Of a stretch of DNA of 62,451 nt, positions 8,811 to 17,007 are shown piece after piece. Origin of the DNA: an uncultured Bacteroides sp. (GTDB lineage: Bacteria > Bacteroidota > Bacteroidia > Bacteroidales > Bacteroidaceae); contig CASELH010000008.1 of the NCBI GenBank assembly GCA_949288715.1, forward strand, positions 1 through 62,451, read 5' to 3'. The position numbers and the translations under genes are program-made. Numbering within the stretch: the stretch's first letter is position 1; each line of letters begins with the position of its first letter. The notes below the pieces were generated by a model. That model worked only from the letters and a program-made list of their open reading frames with translations. It ran no database searches and was not told the DNA's origin.

Positions 8811-9191
8811 ATGGACAGAAGAATGATACAAGACACGATGTTCCCCGCGTGCCCCATACGGAACATCCTGGCACGCATCAGCGACAAGTGGTCGCTGCTG
8901 GTCATCTACACCCTCGACAAGGCGGGGCAGGAGACTATCCGCTTCAAGAAGTTGCAGCGCGAGATTCCTGACATATCCCAGAAGATGCTCACCGTGACCC
9001 TCCGCACGCTGGAGGAAGACGGCTATGTGACGCGCACCGTCTACCCCGAAGTGCCCCCGCGTGTGGAGTATGCCCTCACCCCGCGGGCACACTCCCTGTT
9101 GCCGCACGTCAATGCGCTGCTGGACTGGGCGCAGGCCAATGCCGACGGCATCCTGGCCGACCGCCGAAAGGCGGCCTCCGTCAGGCACTAA
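8811..9191 (+). CDS. HxlR family winged-helix regulator
   Basis: A 126-residue regulator with the HxlR signature near its N terminus (CPIRNILARISDKWSLLVIY) and the winged helix with QKMLTVTLRTLEEDGYVTR. The single Cys in FPACP is the conserved redox or electrophile-sensing position in many members. The frame is open upstream, but the ATG at 8811 follows a good promoter at 8753-8784 and gives the family's normal length. The Ada-like methyltransferase follows after 8 bp, so the two are likely co-transcribed. HxlR proteins often control nearby oxidoreductases. The convergent nitroreductase is a plausible target, by inference. Confidence 0.9.
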   Translation: MDRRMIQDTMFPACPIRNILARISDKWSLLVIYTLDKAGQETIRFKKLQREIPDISQKMLTVTLRTLEEDGYVTRTVYPEVPPRVEYALTPRAHSLLPHVNALLDWAQANADGILADRRKAASVRH

Positions 9192-9199
9192 GCGGCGAT

Positions 9200-9943
9200 G
9201 TGTTGTCTGATAAAGAAATGATAATAGAACCGGATATGAACCATTCGCAGTGCATCGGTATTTTGCAGGAAACGCACGCCCTGCTCTTCGGCACGGCCTG
9301 CGCAGCCGGCTTGCCGGATACGGGCAGGCTATACCACCACTTTGTCAGCATCGCGGAGATGACGCCGGCGGAATACCGGCAGGGCGGTGCCGGTATTGCC
9401 ATCCGTTACAGTTTTGCGGACAGTCCCTTTGGCGATGTCTTTGTGGCCTCTACCGGCAGGGGCATCTGTTGCCTGGCCTTTTCCGACGACCCTGCGCAGA
9501 GCCTTGACCGCCTGGTGCGGAAGTTTCCTAATGCCCGCTGCGAGCAGGCGTCGGACGAAGTGCAGCAGCGGGCCTTGTCCGTCTTCCACGGCGACTGGAG
9601 CCGGATGGGGACGATAAAACTTCACTTGAAAGGGACAGCGTTCCAGCTGAAGGTGTGGAACGCCTTGCTCCGGATACCGGTGGGCGGGCTGGCGACTTAC
9701 GGCGACATAGCCACCCTGGTGGGCCACCCGAAAGCCTGCCGGGCGGTGGGCACAGCCGTGGGCGATAATCCTGTGGCCTTCCTCATCCCCTGCCACCGCG
9801 TCGTCCGCTCTACGGGCGAATGGGGCAATTACCGCTGGGGGGCATGGCGGAAGACGGCCCTCATCCGGTGGGAAGCGGCATGGCGGGAGCAGGGCGGAGG
9901 CCATCTTACCACACCTCCCAATGTATCCGCTCTTCTGCATTGA
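9200..9943 (+). CDS. Ada-like methylated-DNA-[protein]-cysteine S-methyltransferase with truncated AraC domain
   Basis: A 247-residue suicide repair enzyme that should transfer the methyl group from O6-methylguanine to C198 in IPCHRV. Residues 68-225 form the methyltransferase domain. Residues 28-63 (GLPDTGRLYHHFVSIAEMTP...) match the second helix-turn-helix of the AraC domain found in Ada-type proteins. The first helix-turn-helix is missing and an HxlR gene sits there instead, so sequence-specific DNA binding may be lost. Starts at 9218 and 9236 are alternatives. The 3' end overlaps the convergent nitroreductase by 38 bp. Confidence 0.88.
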   Translation: MLSDKEMIIEPDMNHSQCIGILQETHALLFGTACAAGLPDTGRLYHHFVSIAEMTPAEYRQGGAGIAIRYSFADSPFGDVFVASTGRGICCLAFSDDPAQSLDRLVRKFPNARCEQASDEVQQRALSVFHGDWSRMGTIKLHLKGTAFQLKVWNALLRIPVGGLATYGDIATLVGHPKACRAVGTAVGDNPVAFLIPCHRVVRSTGEWGNYRWGAWRKTALIRWEAAWREQGGGHLTTPPNVSALLH

Positions 9944-10532
9944 TGACTTTCTGCCTGGGCAGGAAAGCGTTTTCGGCAGGGTATCCCATCGTGAGCAGGC
10001 AGAGGAACTCGTAACCTTCGGGAGCGTGGACGATTTTCTTTATCTGTTCGGCTTCATCGGCCACGGGGATGTGGAACACGGCACCCAAGCCCTCGTAGGT
10101 GGCGGCAAGCAGCATGTTTTCCAGCGCGCACCACGCCGAAGCGAAGTAGTTGAGCGAACTTTGCTCTGCGGGTTTGAGCAGCGGCCAGGTGAGCTGGCGG
10201 AAGAAGGGGATGATGAGCAGTCCGCTTTCCATCAGCATCTTCTGTTGCTTGGGCAGGGCATCGGCAAACATCGCCATCTTGTCTTTGTCGTCCGATTCGT
10301 CCACCTCTGCCACCAGCTTCTGGAAGGCGGCCATGTTCTTTGCCAACGGGGCAATGACCTTGGCAATGTTTTCCTGTCCGCGCACCACGACAAACTCTAA
10401 TTGGCGCAAATGGTCGTTGGTAGGCGCTTTGAATGCCGCACCGATAACTCGTTTCAAAATCTCATCGCTCACTTCGCGGTGGGAAAAGTCGCGGTATGTA
10501 CGCCGCTTTTCCAATACTTCATAAAATTCCAT
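9906..10532 (-). CDS. Nitroreductase family protein
   Basis: A 208-residue flavoprotein of the FMN-dependent nitroreductase fold. The N terminus (YEVLEKRRTYRDFSHREVSDE) is the classic RRSxRxF-type FMN-phosphate site, and the C-terminal half has the LGYPAE-like MGYPAENAF stretch. It probably reduces nitro compounds, quinones or flavins with NAD(P)H, but the physiological substrate is unknown. A TACCTTTG box on the minus strand (10585-10578) is its probable -7 element. It is convergent with, and overlaps, the methyltransferase gene. Confidence 0.9.
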   Translation of the reverse strand: MEFYEVLEKRRTYRDFSHREVSDEILKRVIGAAFKAPTNDHLRQLEFVVVRGQENIAKVIAPLAKNMAAFQKLVAEVDESDDKDKMAMFADALPKQQKMLMESGLLIIPFFRQLTWPLLKPAEQSSLNYFASAWCALENMLLAATYEGLGAVFHIPVADEAEQIKKIVHAPEGYEFLCLLTMGYPAENAFLPRQKVINAEERIHWEVW

Positions 10533-10662
10533 CTTGCAATCTTTATAAAAAGTCAGACATATTGGTTTTTGTCATGGCAAAGGTAGTGTGCTTTATTGCC
10601 TTATGTTTGTCTGATAGTTTCAAATAATTGTCGTACATTTGCAAGTGCTAAGAATAAAGTAT

Positions 10663-11538
10663 ATGGAAGATGCCGCCATACCCTACGAACTGCCCGAAAC
10701 GGAGAATCACTCGTTCTTTTTCATCGACCAGCGTATAAATACACGGTTGGAAGCCAAACTGCACAGGCACGATGCGTGGGAATTATACTGTGTGGTGCAA
10801 GGAAAAGGCACGAGGATGGCAGGCGATACCTTGCTGCCGTTCGTGGAGGGAGATGTCGCCTTGATACCTCCGTCCATGCCCCACCATTGGGACTATACCC
10901 CGACATCGGCAGACGAGGAAGGATGCATCCGTTACCTGATGGTAGCTTTCAGCCATTCGTTCGTACTCCACTGCATGGCGGTATTCCCGGAATTGCGGAA
11001 CAGACTGGCCTGCGTGACATTTCCTACCGAAGCGTTGAAGTTCGGGGCGGAAAGCTCACGTGTCATCCGTCGTGCCTTGTCGGCAATGACTGGAATGGAC
11101 GAATTGGAACGGCTGTGCGGCATGTTCCGTCTGCTGCCCGTCATCTTTACGGCCAAAGACTATACATTCGCGGGCAAACCCATGCGGATAGAGCGCGAAG
11201 TGCGGCGTATGCAGCAGGTCAGTGCATACGTGATGGCCCATTATGTGCATCCCATCTCGCTTGACGACATTGTCACTGAAGTGGGTATGAATCGTTCCGC
11301 ATTCTGCTCATGGTTCAAGCGTTGCAAAGGGATGACCTTCTCGCAGTTCGTCATGCAGTATCGGCTGAATACGGCTTGCGAATTGCTGAAACATTCGCAG
11401 AAGTCCGTGTCAGAGGTTGGCTATCTTGTCGGGTTTAGCGATATTCCCCACTTTGTAAGGGCATTTACGAAAGAAAAGAGCGTTTCACCCGGAAGATACA
11501 GGAAGGAAAACTGCCCGACTTCCGCGGTTTCACTCTAA
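10663..11538 (+). CDS. AraC family transcriptional regulator
   Basis: A 291-residue protein. The N-terminal cupin-like sensor domain (HRHDAWELYCVVQGKGTRMAGD, PPSMPHHWDY) precedes a C-terminal double helix-turn-helix with ISLDDIVTEVGMNRSAFCSWFK and VSEVGYLVGFSDIPHFVRAFTKE. An earlier in-frame start at 10639 would fall inside the TACATTTG promoter element (10634-10641), so I chose the ATG at 10663. It is divergent from the nitroreductase with about 130 bp between starts and precedes the nitronate-monooxygenase-like gene. Either neighbour could be its target. Confidence 0.9.
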   Translation: MEDAAIPYELPETENHSFFFIDQRINTRLEAKLHRHDAWELYCVVQGKGTRMAGDTLLPFVEGDVALIPPSMPHHWDYTPTSADEEGCIRYLMVAFSHSFVLHCMAVFPELRNRLACVTFPTEALKFGAESSRVIRRALSAMTGMDELERLCGMFRLLPVIFTAKDYTFAGKPMRIEREVRRMQQVSAYVMAHYVHPISLDDIVTEVGMNRSAFCSWFKRCKGMTFSQFVMQYRLNTACELLKHSQKSVSEVGYLVGFSDIPHFVRAFTKEKSVSPGRYRKENCPTSAVSL

Positions 11539-11598
11539 CTTCTTAGAGCTTGTTGCGTTAATCTGCCGGATTCCGGCGGATATTCCACCGATTTATTG

Positions 11599-11606
11599 TA
11601 AGTTTG
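11599..11606 (+). promoter_or_regulatory. -7 element before the flavoprotein gene
   Basis: TAAGTTTG matches TAnnTTTG and lies 23 nt before the start codon at 11630. No good TTTG box is seen at -33. Confidence 0.5.
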
Positions 11607-11629
11607 TACCAAAATCAAAAGCAGAACTT

Positions 11630-12571
11630 ATGAACAGAGTAGCATCTTTATTCGGCATCAAGTACCCCATCGTGCAAGGCGGCATGGTGTGGTGCAGCGG
11701 CTGGCGGCTGGCTTCGGCCGTGAGCAATGCCGGCGGGTTGGGCTTGCTGGGGGCAGGCTCCATGCATCCCGAAACGCTGCGCGAGCACATCCGCAAGTGC
11801 CGCGAGGCCACCCGGGCGCCGTTTGGCGTAAACATTCCGCTGATGTATCCGCAGATTGAGGAGATTATGCAGCTGGTGGCGGAAGAGCAGGTGCCCATCG
11901 TGTTTACCTCGGCCGGAAGCCCCTCCAAGTGGACGGGCTGGCTGAAGGAGCGGGGCATTAAGGTGGCACATGTCGTGTCGTCTTCCTACTTCGCCCGCAA
12001 GGCCGAGACCGCCGGCGTGGATGCCGTGGTGGCAGAGGGCTTTGAAGCCGGAGGGCATAACGGCCGTGAGGAGACTACCACGCTTTGCCTTATTCCTGCC
12101 GTGCGCGAGGCGGTGTCTTTGCCGCTGATTGCCGCCGGCGGCATAACCACAGGCCGCGCGGTGGAGGTGCTGGGCGCGGAAGGCGTGCAGATAGGCACCC
12201 GCTTTGCCCTGACGGCAGAGAGCTCGGCGTGCGAGGCCTTCAAGCAGCGTTGCCTTGACCTGAACGAAGGCGACACGATGCTGATGCTGAAGAAACTGGC
12301 CCCCGCACGGTTAGTGAAAAACGCCTTTAGCGATGCCGTGCGTGCGGCCGAAGCCTCAGGCGCCGGCGTGGAGGAGTTGCGCGAACTGCTGGGACGCGGA
12401 CGGGCCAAACGGGGCATCTTCGAGGGCGACCTGGACGAAGGCGAGCTGGAGATTGGCCAGGCGGCCTCCCTGCTGAAGGGCAAAGGCATACAGACGGTGG
12501 AGGAAGTAATGACGGAGTTGCTCAACGAGTATAAAACGACCCTGAATGAACCCGGAAATAGCTATTGTTGA
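11630..12571 (+). CDS. Nitronate monooxygenase / FabK-like FMN-dependent oxidoreductase
   Basis: A 313-residue TIM-barrel flavoprotein. The N terminus (FGIKYPIVQGGMVWCSGWRLASAVS) and the phosphate-binding motif EGFEAGGHNG are shared by nitronate monooxygenases and FabK enoyl-ACP reductases, with the FMN loop AAGGITTGRAV after it. Sequence alone does not separate the two activities, and FabK would need a partner context that is absent here. The stop overlaps the next gene by 26 bp, indicating one operon with the LuxR-type regulator and perhaps the TonB-dependent receptor. Confidence 0.85.
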   Translation: MNRVASLFGIKYPIVQGGMVWCSGWRLASAVSNAGGLGLLGAGSMHPETLREHIRKCREATRAPFGVNIPLMYPQIEEIMQLVAEEQVPIVFTSAGSPSKWTGWLKERGIKVAHVVSSSYFARKAETAGVDAVVAEGFEAGGHNGREETTTLCLIPAVREAVSLPLIAAGGITTGRAVEVLGAEGVQIGTRFALTAESSACEAFKQRCLDLNEGDTMLMLKKLAPARLVKNAFSDAVRAAEASGAGVEELRELLGRGRAKRGIFEGDLDEGELEIGQAASLLKGKGIQTVEEVMTELLNEYKTTLNEPGNSYC

Positions 12572-13112
12572 GCCAAACACACTGACGGCTCTGGGCTTGC
12601 GGGAATTGCTGGGAAAGGTGATTCCCCATGCCCTTATCCGTACCTTCCGCTCGTTTGCCGAGTTGGTGGACGACACGCCGGACATGTATGCCCATTATTT
12701 CATTTCCTCGCAGACGTACTTCGAGCACACGGCCTTCTTCCTGGAGCGCCGCCCCAAGACCATTGTGCTTACCAGCGGCTCTACACCGTCATTGCCTGCG
12801 GGCATCCCGGCGCTGGATATTTACCAAGACGAGAAGAGCCTGGTGAAGAGCATCCTGCAGTTGCACCGCCACGGCCATCCCCATGTGCAGAAGGAGGGGG
12901 AGGGACCGGTGCTTTCCGCCCGCGAGGCAGAGGTGCTCGTGCTCATAGCCAAGGGACTGCTGAACAAAGAGATTGCCGAGAAGCTGAACATCAGCCTGAC
13001 CACGGTCATCTCCCACCGGAAGAACATTGTGGACAAGCTGGGCATCAAGTCGGCATCGGGGCTGGCCATCTATGCGGTGATGCAGGGGTATGTGGAGGCC
13101 GACCGCATCTGA
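12546..13112 (+). CDS. LuxR/NarL-type regulator with degenerate receiver domain
   Basis: A 188-residue protein. The C-terminal LuxR helix-turn-helix (LSAREAEVLVLIAKGLLNKEIAEKL..., about 123-185) is intact. The N-terminal receiver-like half lacks both the acidic pair (VEPN instead of DD) and the phosphoacceptor aspartate (YFISSQ replaces the usual LLDLxMP). It therefore cannot be phosphorylated in the normal way and may sense a ligand or act constitutively. The gene overlaps the upstream flavoprotein gene by 26 bp and lies 78 bp before the TonB-dependent receptor, which is a likely target. Confidence 0.85.
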   Translation: MNPEIAIVEPNTLTALGLRELLGKVIPHALIRTFRSFAELVDDTPDMYAHYFISSQTYFEHTAFFLERRPKTIVLTSGSTPSLPAGIPALDIYQDEKSLVKSILQLHRHGHPHVQKEGEGPVLSAREAEVLVLIAKGLLNKEIAEKLNISLTTVISHRKNIVDKLGIKSASGLAIYAVMQGYVEADRI

Positions 13113-13190
13113 TTTTCCTCATTTATTAGGATTGCAGGGATGAAACTTTTCGCCTTACTTTGCAGGCCGAATTGAAACAATGTCTCTTGA

Positions 13191-15587
13191 ATGAATAGAA
13201 TAGTTTTGTCGCTTCTTCTGGCCGGCGCCGTGTGTGGCGGTCTGAGGGCTGAAGAGGCCGATACCCTGCGGGTGGTAGATATAGAAGAGGTGGTGGTCAT
13301 TGCCAGTCCCAAGGAAAATCTGAAGTTGCGCGAACAGCCAGCCTCGTCCACCATCCTGTCGCAGCAGGAAATGCAGGCCGCGCAAGTGCAATCCATCAAG
13401 CAACTCACGGGCGTGGTGCCCAATCTGTTTATCCCCGACTATGGGTCGCGCCTCACCACGGCGGTGTATATCCGTGGGGTAGGCTCGCGCATCAATACCC
13501 CTTCCGTGGGGCTGTATGTAGACAATATTCCTTATATCGACAAATCTGCTTTCGACTTCAGTTATGCCGACGTGGAGCGCATCGACGTGCTCCGTGGCCC
13601 CCAAGGCACCCTGTATGGGCGCAACGCTATGGGCGGGCTGATAAAGGTGCATACCAAGTCGCCCTTCACTTATCAGGGCACCGACTTGCGGCTGGGCGCC
13701 GGCACGTACAACACGTACAATGCCTCCGTAACCCATTACCATCGCATATCCGAGCGATTTGCTTTCTCGGCGGGGGGCTTCTACGATTACCAGGGGGGCT
13801 TCTTCCGCAACAGTTTCCGCGACGGCGAGCGCGTAGACCGGAGCCGCTCGGCGGGCGGGCGGATGCGTGCCATCTGGCTGCCGGGGAGCAACTGGAAGGT
13901 CGACGTCACCCTGAACTACGAGTATGGCGACCAGGGCGGATACCCCTACCGCTACTTGGGAGCCCTCGACCCTGCCGCGCAGCCCGAAGAACTGGTGCCC
14001 TACATCGGGAAGATAGCTACTGACGAACGAAGCAGCTATCGGCGCAGCCTGCTGAACGGGGGGCTGAACCTGGAGTACCAGGCCCGGCATTTCACCTTCA
14101 GTGCCGTCACCGGATACCAGTACCTGCGCGACCGCATGTTTCTCGACCAAGACTTCTCGCCTGCCAACCTGTTCAACCTGATGCAGAAGCAGCGCATGCA
14201 CACGCTGTCCGAGGAAATAGTGCTCAAGTCCAAGCCCGGGGGAAGGTGGCAATGGACTACCGGAGCCTTTGGCTTCTACCAGTGGCTGCACACCAAAGGG
14301 CCTGTCGACTTCCACCGGCAAGGCATTACGGATGTCATAGAGGGCAACGTCAACACCGTGTTCGACGGACTGGCAGCCCAGGGCGCGCCCAGCATGCACC
14401 TCTCCATCAACAACGAAAGCCTCTACATAGGTGGCAACTTCGACACGCCCACACTGAGCGCCGCACTCTTTCACCAGTCCACCCTCAACGACCTGCTGGG
14501 CGTGGAGGGCCTCTCGGCCACCGCAGGGCTGAGGCTCGACTACGAGAAGATGTGGATGGACTACCGCTCCGTATCCGACCCGGCGGACTTTGCTTTCCGC
14601 ATGACCGTCGACATGCCCGGCATGCCCTTCCCCATCACGGTGGAGAATGCCGCGCCGCTCCGTGCCTCGACTTCCTACATAGGCAGCCGTTCGGCCGACT
14701 ATGTGCAGCTGCTGCCCAAGTTTGCCCTGCGCTACGAGTGGGCGGCGGGCAACAATGTCTACCTCTCCGCCGCGCGCGGATACCGTTCCGGGGGATATAA
14801 CATCCAGATGTTCTCCGACCTGGCCACCTCGGCCCTGCGCAACGCCATGATGGACGCCATAGCCGCCGACGATAACTTCAGCCGCTACGCCCAGATGATT
14901 GCCCAAATGAAAGTGCCCGACCCCGATGTGGATGCTGCCACCCGCTACAAGCCCGAGTATGCCTGGAGCTACGAGGCCGGCGCGCACCTCACGCTGGCCG
15001 ACGGGCGGCTGCAGGCCGACGTCTCGGCCTTCGTGATGGACACGCGCGACCAGCAGATTTCCCGCTTCTCCGACCAGGGGCTGGGTCGCGTCACCGTCAA
15101 CGCCGGGCGCAGCCGCAGCTTGGGTATGGAGGCCGCCCTGCGTGCCGCGCTGACCGACCACCTTACCCTCTCGGCCGGATACGGCTACACGCACGCCACC
15201 TTTACCGACTACCGGACGGGCGATGAGGCTGATGCGGACTACAACGGCCACTTTGTGCCCTTCGTGCCCCGCCACACGCTGAATGCCGCCCTGGCCTGCG
15301 TGTTCCCCCTCAGCCCCTCGGCCTGGCTGGACGACATCCGCCTCGATGTGAACTGCACCGGCGCGGGACGCATCTATTGGACGGAGCAGAACACGGCCAG
15401 CCAGCCCTTCTATGCCACGCTGAACGGGCGGCTCAGCCTTCGCCGTGGAGCCGTGCAGGCCGACGTGTGGCTGCGCAATGCCCTCAACACTGACTACACC
15501 GCCTTTTACTTCGAAAGCCTCGGCAATGCCTTCCGCCAGCAAGGAAGACCCTTGCAGGCAGGCGTGGAACTGCGCATCCGCTTCTGA
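13191..15587 (+). CDS. TonB-dependent outer-membrane receptor
   Basis: A 798-residue receptor with a signal peptide (about 1-20), a TonB-box-like VVDIEEVVVIAS, a plug domain (about 40-150, with RGPQGTLYGRNAMGG) and a 22-strand barrel ending in aromatic/charged LRIRF. It lacks the carboxypeptidase-like N-terminal domain and SusD partner of glycan receptors, so a siderophore, metal or cofactor substrate is more likely, by inference. Upstream are the LuxR-type regulator and flavoprotein genes. Downstream is the 22-bp array A4. Confidence 0.93.
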   Translation: MNRIVLSLLLAGAVCGGLRAEEADTLRVVDIEEVVVIASPKENLKLREQPASSTILSQQEMQAAQVQSIKQLTGVVPNLFIPDYGSRLTTAVYIRGVGSRINTPSVGLYVDNIPYIDKSAFDFSYADVERIDVLRGPQGTLYGRNAMGGLIKVHTKSPFTYQGTDLRLGAGTYNTYNASVTHYHRISERFAFSAGGFYDYQGGFFRNSFRDGERVDRSRSAGGRMRAIWLPGSNWKVDVTLNYEYGDQGGYPYRYLGALDPAAQPEELVPYIGKIATDERSSYRRSLLNGGLNLEYQARHFTFSAVTGYQYLRDRMFLDQDFSPANLFNLMQKQRMHTLSEEIVLKSKPGGRWQWTTGAFGFYQWLHTKGPVDFHRQGITDVIEGNVNTVFDGLAAQGAPSMHLSINNESLYIGGNFDTPTLSAALFHQSTLNDLLGVEGLSATAGLRLDYEKMWMDYRSVSDPADFAFRMTVDMPGMPFPITVENAAPLRASTSYIGSRSADYVQLLPKFALRYEWAAGNNVYLSAARGYRSGGYNIQMFSDLATSALRNAMMDAIAADDNFSRYAQMIAQMKVPDPDVDAATRYKPEYAWSYEAGAHLTLADGRLQADVSAFVMDTRDQQISRFSDQGLGRVTVNAGRSRSLGMEAALRAALTDHLTLSAGYGYTHATFTDYRTGDEADADYNGHFVPFVPRHTLNAALACVFPLSPSAWLDDIRLDVNCTGAGRIYWTEQNTASQPFYATLNGRLSLRRGAVQADVWLRNALNTDYTAFYFESLGNAFRQQGRPLQAGVELRIRF

Positions 15588-15927
15588 TGGGGAGACGTAT
15601 ATCCTCCTTCCGGAGCGGTCGGTAACCTCTATGCGCACTTCTTTGGCACCTTCCAAGGGAGTGGCAGGGAAGTCATGCCCATTCCCATACTTGGGAACGG
15701 TCATTCCCTGTACTTGGGAACGGTCATTCCCAGTGCTTGGGAACGTCATTCCCAGTGCTTGGGAACATCATTCCCAGTGCTTGGGAACGTCATTCCCAGT
15801 GCTTGGGAACGTCATTCCCAGTGCTTGGGAACGTCATTCCCAGTGCTTGGGAACGTCATTCCCGGTGCTTGGGAAAAGATGGCAATGGTAAGGCCATGGC
15901 AGTATATAATATATATGTAGGGGGATG
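15588..15927. other. Convergent intergenic region
   Basis: The gap separates the TonB-dependent receptor (plus) from the zinc-ribbon lipoprotein (minus). Apart from the nine-unit array A4 I see nothing in it. Confidence 0.7.
15680..15878. repeat. 22-bp dyad array A4, nine near-identical units
   Basis: Units begin at 15680, 15702 (23 bp), 15725, 15747, 15769, 15791, 15813, 15835 and 15857. Each carries a 6-bp dyad TTCCCA-N5-TGGGAA. Units 3-8 are almost identical, while units 1, 2 and 9 differ slightly. No spacers are present, so this is not CRISPR. It lies between two convergent genes. Confidence 0.95.
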
Positions 15928-17007
15928 TTATTCGTTGACAGCTCCGCAACGGGGGCAGATGCCTTTGCCGGGCAATTTGCACCCGCAACGTCCGCAACGG
16001 TAGTGGGGCGTGCTGAGCGACTGCCACGCGCGCCGGGCAAAGAGCCACAACATGCCTGCCAGCAGCAGGTAGCCGATGTAGATGCGCGTGGTGAACATGA
16101 ACAGTACGTAGCAGAAGATGCAGCAGGCTGCCAGCCCCAGCAGGTAGGCCATGGCGGTGGTGAAGGACAGCTGCCGGAAGGAGTCTTCGACCGCAGCCAG
16201 CAGTACTACGATGAACAGCCATAGCCCTGCGAGGAAGGCACCCAGCACCGGCGGCACGTGCAGGGGCGATAGTGTGGGGTTGAAGTAGAAGTGCTGCCAC
16301 GTGTCGGGGGCAAACATCTGCATGGACTCGTACAGCGTGGCGCAGAAGGCCATGAGCAGGCACAGCAGCATGGGGTAGAGGCTGTCGATGTCGTCCAGGA
16401 AAACCAGGGGCGTCTTCTTGCGCCTCACCATGCGGAACAGCCACACGGCGGTGAAGGCAGCCAGCACCGTCAGGAAGTATTGTGCATGCGTGTGGCTGAA
16501 GAGGTGTATGGCCTGCGACACGCTGTCCACGGGCACAAACTTCCGCATCATCTCCGCCTCGCGCAGCCAGCCCTGCGCCTCTTGCGAGTGGGCCAGCTTC
16601 ACCCACACGCTGTCCACACTGTCCGCCGGGTGTATGGCCACCTCGGCCACTACCACGCGGTCGCCCCGGCGCAACAGTTCGTAGGAGCCCTTCACGGGGA
16701 GGCATTCCAGCAGGATGCTGTCGGCCGTGGCCTGCAGGTTGGTGCCGCTGGTGTAGTGGTGCTGGTAGAGGCATTGCAGCGAGTCGATGGCTTGCCGGGA
16801 CAGGTGCTTGTCCGTCAGGTCGGGGCGCGGATAGCTGCAGGAGGCAAGCAGGAGGAGAAGGGGGATAATGAAGAATGAAGAACGAGGTAGAATGAAGAAT
16901 GCCAAGGGCAATGCCTTCGTCTGCCGGTGGAGAGCAGGGTGGCAATGCCGGAAATTCTTCATTCTTCGTTCTTCATTCTTCATTACCATGTCATTCATCG
17001 TTTCCAT
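15928..17007 (-). CDS. Zinc-ribbon membrane lipoprotein, function unknown
   Basis: Up to 359 residues. A hydrophobic leader ends in the lipobox LLASC, followed by an extracytoplasmic domain of about 120 residues, four to five membrane helices, and a C-terminal zinc ribbon CGRCGCK...CPRCG. I do not recognise a family. Start choice is uncertain: ATGs at 17007, 16998, 16989 and 16983 are all in frame, and the first overlaps the stop of the U32 gene. The leader from 16983 is encoded by one arm of an inverted repeat (16863-16986), so part of the signal peptide derives from a repetitive element. Confidence 0.75.
   Translation of the reverse strand: METMNDMVMKNEERRMKNFRHCHPALHRQTKALPLAFFILPRSSFFIIPLLLLLASCSYPRPDLTDKHLSRQAIDSLQCLYQHHYTSGTNLQATADSILLECLPVKGSYELLRRGDRVVVAEVAIHPADSVDSVWVKLAHSQEAQGWLREAEMMRKFVPVDSVSQAIHLFSHTHAQYFLTVLAAFTAVWLFRMVRRKKTPLVFLDDIDSLYPMLLCLLMAFCATLYESMQMFAPDTWQHFYFNPTLSPLHVPPVLGAFLAGLWLFIVVLLAAVEDSFRQLSFTTAMAYLLGLAACCIFCYVLFMFTTRIYIGYLLLAGMLWLFARRAWQSLSTPHYRCGRCGCKLPGKGICPRCGAVNE
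16863..16986. repeat. Inverted-repeat (MITE-like) element overlapping a gene start
   Basis: The left arm 16863-16900 (repeats of AATGAAGAATGAAGAACGA) pairs with the right arm 16954-16986. The arms are complementary over more than 30 bp apart from a 3-base insertion, around a 53-bp centre with two copies of GGCAATGCC. It supplies the N-terminal codons of the minus-strand lipoprotein. Confidence 0.75.

Noticed and set aside
13155-15749. Very long minus-strand open frame opposite the TonB-dependent receptor
   Set aside because: It is antisense to a complete receptor with plug and barrel and has no recognisable domain. High GC with few stops explains it.
15680-15878. CRISPR array
   Set aside because: Units are contiguous 22-bp repeats with no unique spacers, and no cas genes are present.
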